DNA of 64,000 nucleotides from Dermatemys mawii (taxonomy: Eukaryota; Chordata; Testudines; Dermatemydidae): assembly GCA_007922305.1 (NCBI GenBank), contig ML677460.1, forward strand, positions 363,102 to 427,101. Direction: 5' to 3'. Positions within the stretch are counted from its first letter, which is position 1. Every line of letters starts with the position of its first letter. The translations under genes and the position numbers were made by a program. The notes below the pieces were generated by a model. The model had not been told where the DNA came from, did no database searches, and worked only from the letters and a program-made list of their open reading frames with translations. Positions 22,201 to 31,200 of this stretch are shown here, piece by piece.

Positions 22201-25200
22201 TACTGGGGCCGGAAAGAAGCAGAATCTTGCCACAAAGCCCATCCTGAGATGGGCACAGCTGAACTCTGTAACGCCAAGAGGGAGCACCCTGTATTTCTGA
22301 GCTCTCTCTGAACAGAGACTGTGGGTTTCCCCATCAACAGCTGCTCTCTAGCCAGCTTCCCCTGCATTGTGAGGTTTGCCCCTCCTCAAAGCATGCCAGG
22401 AACAAGCTCACCCCGTTATTTGCTCACCCTGTCCAGTGCCCTGAGTCTGACCCTTTGGTCTTCACTCCCATCCTGTTTTTACATCTGTTGTCCCAACTAC
22501 TCTGCTGCTTTCTGGCCTCGTGGCCCCACTCCTCCCGCCAGCAAGTTAAAGAAGTATGGGCTGGATGAATGGACCATAAGGTGGATAGAAAGCTGGCTGG
22601 CTCGTCGGGCTCAACGGGTCATGATCAATGGCTCCATGTCTAGTTGGCAGCCGGTAACAAGTGGAGTGCCCCAAGGGTTGGTCCTGGGGCCGATTTTATT
22701 CAATATTTTTATCAGTGATCTGGAGGATGGAATGGACTGCAGCCTCAGCAAGTCTGCAAATGACAACAAACTGGTCTTTTGGACCCATCCTTTAATTTAT
22801 CTAGGTCCCTCTGTATCCTATCCTACCCTTCAGCGTATCCACTGGTAGATTCCCTGGAGGGAAGGGATAGGATACAGAGGGATCTAGACAAATTAGAGGA
22901 TTGGGCCAAAAGAAATTTGATGAGGTTCAACAAGGACAAGTACTTAGGACGGAAGAATCCCATGCACTGATACAGACTAGGGACCGAATGGCTAGACAGC
23001 AGTTCTGCAGAAAAGGACCTAGGGGTTACAGTGAAAGAGAAGCTGGATATGAGTCAACAGTGTGCCCTTGTTGCCAAGAAGGCTAACGGCATTTTGGGTT
23101 GTATAGTAGGAGCATTGCCAGCAGATCGAGAGACATGATCATTCCCCTCTATTCGACATTGGTGAGGCCTCATCTGGAGAATTGTGTCCAGTTTTGGGGC
23201 CCACACACTACAAGAAGGATGTGGAAAAATTAGAAAGAGTCCAGCAGAGGGGAACAAAAATGATTAGGGGTCTGGGGCACATGACTTATGAGGAGAGGCT
23301 GAGAGAACTGGGATTGTTTAGTCTGCAGAAGAGAAGAGTGAGGGGGGATGTGATAGCTGCTTTCAACTACCTGAAAGGGGGTTCCAAAGAGGATGGATCT
23401 AGACCGTTCTCAGTGGTTCCAGATGAAGAACAAGGAGTAATGGTCTCAAGTTGCAGAGGGGAAGGTTTAGGTTGGATATTAGGAAAAACTTTTTCCCTAG
23501 GAGGGTGGTGAAGCACTGGAATGGGTTCCCTAGGGGGGTGATGGAATCTCCTTCCTTAGAGGTTTTCAAGGTCAGGCTTGACAAAGCCCTGGCTGGGATG
23601 ATTTAGTTGGGGTTGGTCCTGCTTTGGGCAGGGGGTTGGACTAGATACCTCCTGAGGTCCCTTCTAACCCTGATAGTCTACGATTCTATGATTTAGAGGG
23701 CGGGTCTTTAGTTCTGGGTGGGCCTAGGTCCACCCCCTCCCGGAATCATGCTGACCCATTACTCACTCACCTGTTGTCCAGGAAGCATTGGGGGAGCATT
23801 CCAGGGAGCTGCCCCCATTCGTGCGACCACCTGCGACTCCTGCACGAGGGCCCTGCCACTGCAGAAGGGGAAGAAACAGATAATGGAACAGCTGCAGGCT
23901 ACGTGAACGCCTCGCCTGGTTTTGCAGTGCCCAGAATAGCAGGGGGTGAGTATGCATGAAACAAACCCATCGGCACAGATCCACCGCACGACAGAGACTG
24001 TGCGGGGCTGATGATGGGAGATGTGTGTCCGGATAGAGGCCCTGGCCATCAGGTCCTGGGGCAGGTGACACCACACTGCAGGCAGGTGGCCAGGTCCCCG
24101 GGCAGGCCCCACCTCACACGAGCCAGGTGGCTGTGTCTCCGGCAGGTGCCACACCATGCCAGCTGGGTGGCCAGATCCCCAGGCAGGCCCCACCTCATGC
24201 CAGCTGGGTAGCCCGATCCCTGGCGAGGTGCCAGCCCACCCCAGCCAGCTGCCTGGGCGCTTGGTGCATAAGCTGAATCCTGAGACCAATCCTCCAGACC
24301 TGCCCCATTTCAGATGCCTTCTCTGACCCACAGAAAAGGCCCCTTCCTCAGGCTCCCCCCAGCCCCTCCCCACGCACCTGCAGCCGGCTGAGCTGTGCGT
24401 CGATGGCGTCCAATAGGGAATCACAATGGTCCTTTGCCGGCGAGCCTGAAGTCTCAGGACAAGACAGTGGCTTCGCTGTCTCCAGATCTGCAGGGGTGGT
24501 AGCATCGGTCAGTCCCCACATACCCCAGCAGGCCCTTCGGGGACAAGCCCTACCGCCCCGCGGCTTTAATCCCCACCCGTCCTACCAGGAGATGCTCATG
24601 CCATGGCCTCCACCCCGAGAGCAGGGGAGCGTTAGGGTTGCCTCTGTCTACGTGCTTCCATGTTTCCAGCTCCTTGGGCACATTTTCCTAATAAGCTGAG
24701 CAGTGCAAACCAGAGACCAGCATGTCCCTGTGCATGTCTGTGTGTGTGTGTGTCCGTGTTTGTGTGTGTGCATGCGCCTGTAGAATCAGGCTAGGACCCA
24801 CACCACTGGTATCTTAGGACAGTAAAGCAAAGAAGCTAAAGGCTTTTCAGTGCGATATGGGTACATATCTCCAGCAGGCAGCCTCAGCTCTGAATTAGCA
24901 TTCCAAGGTTTTCATACAAGCCTGGATGATCGAGATACAAAAGGAGACTTACAGACGATAAAATCATCACGGAGAAACTAAATGAATTCTTTGCTTCGGT
25001 CTTCACGGCTGAGGACATTAGGGAGATTCCCAAACCTGAGCCGTCTTTTGTAAGTGACAAATCTGAGGAATTGTCACAGATTGAAGTGTCACTAGAGGAG
25101 GTTTTGGAACTAATTGATAAACTGAACTGTAACAAGTCACTGGGACCAGACGGCATTCACCCAAGAGTTCTGAAAGAACTCAAATGTGAAATTGCGGAAC

Positions 25201-28200
25201 TATTAACTAGGGTTTGTAACCTGTCCTTTAAATCGGCTTCTGTACCCAATGACTGGAAGATAGCTAACGTAATGCCAATATTTAAAAAGGGCTCTAGAGG
25301 TGATCCCGACAATTACAGACCGGTAAGTCTAACGTCCGTACCAGGAAAATTAGTTGAAACAATAGTAAAGAATAAAATTATCAGGCACATAAAAGAACAT
25401 AAATTGTTAGGCAAAAGACAACACGGTTTCTGTAAAGGGAAATCATGTCTTACTAATCTATTAGAGTTCTTTGAAGGGGTCAACAAACATGTGGACACGA
25501 GGGATCCAGTGGACATAGTGTACTTAGATTTCCAGAAAGCCTTTGATAAGGTCCCTCACCATAGGTTCTTACGTAAATTAAGTTGTCATGGGATAAGAGG
25601 GAAGATCCTTTCATAGACTGAGAACTGGTTAAAAGACAGGGAACAAAGGGTAGAAATAAATGGTCAATTTTCAGAACGGAGAGGGGTAACTAGTGGTATT
25701 CCCCAAGGGTGAGTCCTAGGATCAATCCTATTCATCTTATTCATAAATGATCTGGAGAAAGGGGTAAACAGTGAGGTGGCAACGTTTGCAGATGATACTG
25801 AACTGCTCAAGCTAGTTAAGACCAAAGCAGACTGAAGAACTTCAAAAAGATCTCACAAAACTAAGTGACTGGGCAACAAAATGGCAAATGAAATTTAATG
25901 TGGATAAATGTAAAGTAAAAATAACCTCAACTATACATACAATATGATGGGGGCTAATTTAGCTACCACTAACCAGGAAAAAGATCTTGGAGTCATCGTG
26001 GATAGTTCTCTGAAGACATCCATGCAGTGTGCAGCGGCAGTCAAAAAAGGAAACAGGATGTTAGGAATCATTAAAAAAGGGATAGAGAATAGGATGAAAA
26101 ATATCTTATTGACCTTATACAAATCCATGGTGCGCTCACATCTTGAACACTGCGTCCTGATCTCAAAAAGGATATAATGGCATGAGAAAAGGTTCAGAGA
26201 AGGGCAACTAAAATGTTTAGGAGTTTGGAACGGGTCCCATATGAGGAAAGATTTAAAGAGGCTAGGACTTTTTAGCTTGGAAAAGAGGAGACTAAGGGGG
26301 GATATGATAGAGATCTATAAAATTCTGACTGGTGTGGAGAAAGTGAATAAGGAAAAGTTATTTACTTGTTCCCATAAGATAAGAACTAGGAGCCACCAAA
26401 TGAAATTAGTGGGCAGCAGGTTTAAAACCAATAAAAGGAAGTTCTTCTTCACACAGTGCACAGTCAACCTGTGGAACTCCTTGCCTGAGGAGGCTGTGAA
26501 AGCTAGGACTATAACAGGGTTTAAGAGAGAATGAGATAAACTCATGGAGGTTAAGGCCATTAATGGCTTTTAGCCAGGGTGGGTAAGGAATGGTGTCCCT
26601 AGCCTCTGTTTGTCAGAGGAGGGTGATGGATGGCAGCAGAGAGATCACTTGATCTTTACCTGTTAGGTTCACTCCCTCTGGGGCACCTGGCATTGGTAAC
26701 TGTTTGTAGACAGGATACTGGGCTGGATGGACCTTTGGTCTGACCCAGTACAGTCATTCTTATGTTCTTATATTGGACCAGCACATGGAACAGGAAATCC
26801 TGTAGGCTCCCTGATTGGTTTTCCTTTGCAGATGGAGTTTTCTTCATTTTTTTTAGGGATCCTGCTAACTTGAGATTTGAACATTTCTGATTTTATGCAG
26901 AAACTGACAGACCTTCCCTTCCACTACACTCCTTCCTCAAGAATCACAGAGGTAGCCGTGTTAACCTGGATCTGCAGAAGCGACAAAGAGTCCTGCGGCA
27001 CCTTAAAGACTAACAAAAGGATTGCACGCATCCGACAAAGTGGGTATTTGCCCACGAAAGCTTACGCTTCAATACTTTTATTAGTCTTTAAGGTGCCGCA
27101 GGACTCTCTGTCATTCCTTCCTCCGTGTCCATTAATCCAAGCTGCCCTGGGCTTCCCTCTCTCGGTATCAGGTCAGCGGTAAGTTGCTGGGAAGGGTTTT
27201 ACTCTCCACTGCACAGGCAGCAGGGGTGGTTCACACTCTGCGGTTTGGTGGGATCACACAAAACCCCTGGAGAAGTAGAAACGCGCAGGTCTGTGGTGAT
27301 AAGGCAGAAGAAAACAGCAGGACACTTGGGTTCTATTCCAAGTTCTGTCACAGCATGGCCACCGCGTCCTCCCCTGGGGCCTGGGGATGACGAGAGCACT
27401 CCCACCTTCCCAGAGCCGCGGGAGGCTGAGGGACTAGCGGTCAGACACATGCACTCAGAGGAAACACGCACGAGGCTGTGCTGAGCCAATAGGCTGGACT
27501 CACACTGCCCTCCCACCAGGTCCCCAGGCCGTGGGGGTGGGGGTGGACACACCCTCCCCTCCCAACAGGCCACAGGCACAAGAGGAGAGGTTGCTGTGCT
27601 CCAGCCGGCCATTGCAATGTGCCGCACAGCTCCAGCTCCGAGATGCTTCTTGCTGCCTCTGCTCAGGGGCTGATACGGAGACTGTCACTCCTCTGCCCCA
27701 CCGCAGCAGCCAAAGAGACGCAGCAGGTTATAAGACGTCACCAACGAAATGCTGTGACCTCACGTGAAACCCTTAGGAGACACCTGGGGATGGGGGCTTC
27801 CAGACAGGGGGTTTGGTGTGTGTGTGTGTGTGTGTGCGTGAGTTTGTGTGTGTGTGTGTGTGTGTGTGCGTGAGTTTGTGTGTGCGTGAGTTTGTGTGTG
27901 CGTGAGTTTGTGTGTGCGTGTGTGTGTGTGCGGACTGTAATGCAATCAAACAAATCCCAAGCCCTGCTCCTTTCTTTGTGCACCTGTCGTCCCCTGGTCG
28001 GTTGTGGCACATGGCCGTGTGCCCGCTGTGCTCTGCTCTCAGCTGGATTCCCTGGGAGGGTAGCTCACTCCGCAGTGTCTGAGCTGGGCTGAGGGTTTCA
28101 GGCTCTGGGGCTGCCACACTGGCACCTTCCACCATCCCCCAAGTCGCTTAAGGACACAGAATTAACTGGAGCTGGAAATGTCCATGCCCCAGACGTCCCC

Positions 28201-31200
28201 CCTTCATGGCCATCGATCAGGGCAGTGTCCCTGGCCGGGCACTACCGGGTGTGGGGGAGCTATGGGCTGGCACAAGGAAGGTGTAAATCCCGACCCGCAG
28301 GCCATGTCCTTACCAGATTTGGTGCCATTCCCATCCTCATCCTCCAGAGCGGCTCTGCCCTCTTCCAGCTCCATGTCAGTCGTGCTGCCTGACCCTGCAA
28401 CATAAAAGCGCAGCAGCAAGTGGGTCAGTTCCCCTCCCTGCTGCCCTGGGACAAGTGGCTCTTGGGGGACCTTCCTGCTGCAGTTCACGCGGCCACTGCT
28501 GAGAGCAGCCCCAGGCTCCTTCTTGACCAGACTTAGTGCATGTGGGCATGTCGCCCTCCTTTGGCAACGGAGGGCACACGCCAGCCTGCTGCTCGCCTCC
28601 ACCTGCAGACGTTCTCTTGACCTCCTGTGCTGGGTGCTTGTTTGGTGCAGAAGCTCCTGAGTTCACTGCCTGTGGGATGATGTAGTTGGGATTGGTCCTG
28701 CTTTGAGCAGGGGGTTGGACTAGAACCTCCTGAGGTCCTTCCAACCCTGATCGTCTATGATTCTATGACAGCCACCACTGTCTGTACAGACACGGCTGCG
28801 GTCGGCTCTGTTCGCCCAGCTATGACCAGGACATTCCAGCTGCCCCTTTCCCCAGACCGGAGGCCCAGGCGCCAGAAAAGGGTCACGTGCAGCATGTGGC
28901 AACGTCTGAGGACATCGTTCCAATTTAGGCTGAAGTTCTCCAGAGAAGCCAGTAATTGGGGGCCAGCTAGAGACCCCTCAAATGGGGGTGGAGTTTCATT
29001 GAGTGCAGGCTCAGCACTTCCTGGAACTCACACTTCTGTGGGGTGGACTAGGACTGTGCAGTGCTGCCCTCTGCTGGGTGGACTCAGAACTGCTCACTTG
29101 TGTGTCACAGCTCCGGACACTGGTAACAGGTAAGGGAGAGTCGTCCATAAATTATGATCTTGACTTACAACAGTCACAGTGCGCTTTATTTGCCTTTTAG
29201 GGACATTTTCAGGTTTTTCTCTGTCATCAGAACAGCAAGAAATTGACATCTTTAAATGAAAAATTAATTTTCACATCATCACCTGACTCTGGGAGCTGGG
29301 GCTTTGAGAAAAACACATTTACTGTGAAACTCACAATACAATCCTGAGCGTTGGTGACACTGCAGCCAGCATGTCTGCTAGGCAGGGAACGAGCCCTGCA
29401 CACGCAGGGCCAGCTTCTCCCCAGTCCCGCCAGCCCAGACTGTTCCCGCTCACTGAACACCAACAGGCTTCTCAGCGTCAGTATGTCCAGGGCACATGCC
29501 AGACCTGCCCTGCCCAATAGCGCAGCTCATCCAGCAGAGGCTTCAAGCCAGACTGAAGTGTCCATGGAGCTAGGTGCTAACTCAGCAGTGGCACTGTGAG
29601 CAGGGTTGAGGGGAGCAGAGCCTGGTGACTGTGTCTCTGGCATGCTGCCCAAACAGGCCCCTGTGCAGAGATGCCAAGGAGGGGAAGGCAGCAGGGTGAG
29701 AGAACTCACCACATGACTGGGTTTGAGACACATGCAGTGCTGGGGGTGCGGAGGGAGGGTGGAAATTACCATTCCAGCTTCAGCACATACACCAAGTTCT
29801 AACTGATGAACCGTGGGGAGAGGCTGCCCAGGGGCCAGTTCCAAAGCAAATACGTTTGAAGATCTCCGGATGCAGCGCTGTGACCACACAGCAGTTCCCA
29901 GGCCTTCTGCAAAAGGCCAAGGAGATGCGAGAGAGGACAACCAAAGATCGGTCTGTGGACTACGCTTGGCAGCCCCTGCTCCTGTTGTAAAGTGTTCAAC
30001 CATCCATCTGCCCCCACAGGGAGAATTCACATTTCCTGCTCTGCTTCAGCTTTCAAAGCTAATTCACCTCTGAGTGGCCAATTGCCCAGCAATGGGGCTG
30101 GGGTCCTGCAACTGCTAAAAACAAAGCCAATGTGAGAGCTCCTGCCCCTGGTGCCTACGCTGAGAGAGGCTCAACCCAACTGCCTGTACCTTCCTCATCT
30201 ACACAGGGCATGGGAAGATGGTATTCCAGCGGCAGATCCACACACATGCAGGGGTGGTGTGGTACCCACAACCCTCCATGGGAGCAAAGGAGCCAGGGGA
30301 CCCAACCCGGAACCGTCCCGGCAACTCAGCAGGTCCCTGAGAACGCTTGTGTGGCTGTAAATGGTGCAGGGATGAGTGGTGAAAGAGGGACAGAACGAAA
30401 GCCCGAGCAGGCCCTACACTGGGTGTGCCATCTACCCTAGAGCCAAGAGCGTGCTCAGTGGGTGTATCGGCATGGGGGGATAGGGGGATGGCATCTTACA
30501 CCTTAATTTAGTGGTGTGTTCCATGCCTCATTTAGTAGCATGTTCCACTCCTTCCGCACACAGGCAGAGGAGTCACTAGGCTGGGGGCTGGCAGGGGAGA
30601 AGTGGGCCCAGGAGAGAGACCCAGAGGTCCATGCTGCCCTGGCTAATGAAGGTCCCTTGGCTGGCAAGGGAGCATTGCACACTGGGACCAGTCTCACGTG
30701 GAGCTGCACAGACTCTTATGTGGGTGTCGGGCACCCATCTGAGGGGCCCAGCCCAGTCCCAGGACACTGGATGCTCCCAGGGAGCTTGGCCCAGGGAAGG
30801 GTCTCTGGGTCCCGGGGTCGGGTGCTCCCTGGGGGCCCGGGGCAGGACAGAAGCTTGGGGTCACGGGGGGTGGAGGGGAGATGCTCCAAGGGGACCCAGG
30901 CCAAGGCCGGGTCGGGTGCTCCCAGGCGGGTGGGGGTCCCAGGTGTGTGGGGAGAGGGGCCCCTCATAGGGCTCCTGACCCAGGATCGGGCTCACTGGCC
31001 ATTGGGTGTGAATCTTCCGGACAGGTCCGTCCATCCCAGCCACGTCCCCTGGCAGAAATACCCCCCCCCCCCCCCCCCCGCGATTCCGCTCCCGCCTCAC
31101 GGGTAAGTCCCCAGCCCCGACAGGGCTCCTGCGCCAGGGGCCCAGGCCCGATCCGGCCCCTGCAGCGGGGGCGGGTCTGACTCACCTGCGGGGGTCGGGG

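Noticed and set aside
27738..28135. His/Thr-repeat proteins on the minus strand
   Set aside because: They are translations of the TG/CA microsatellite at 27818-27931.
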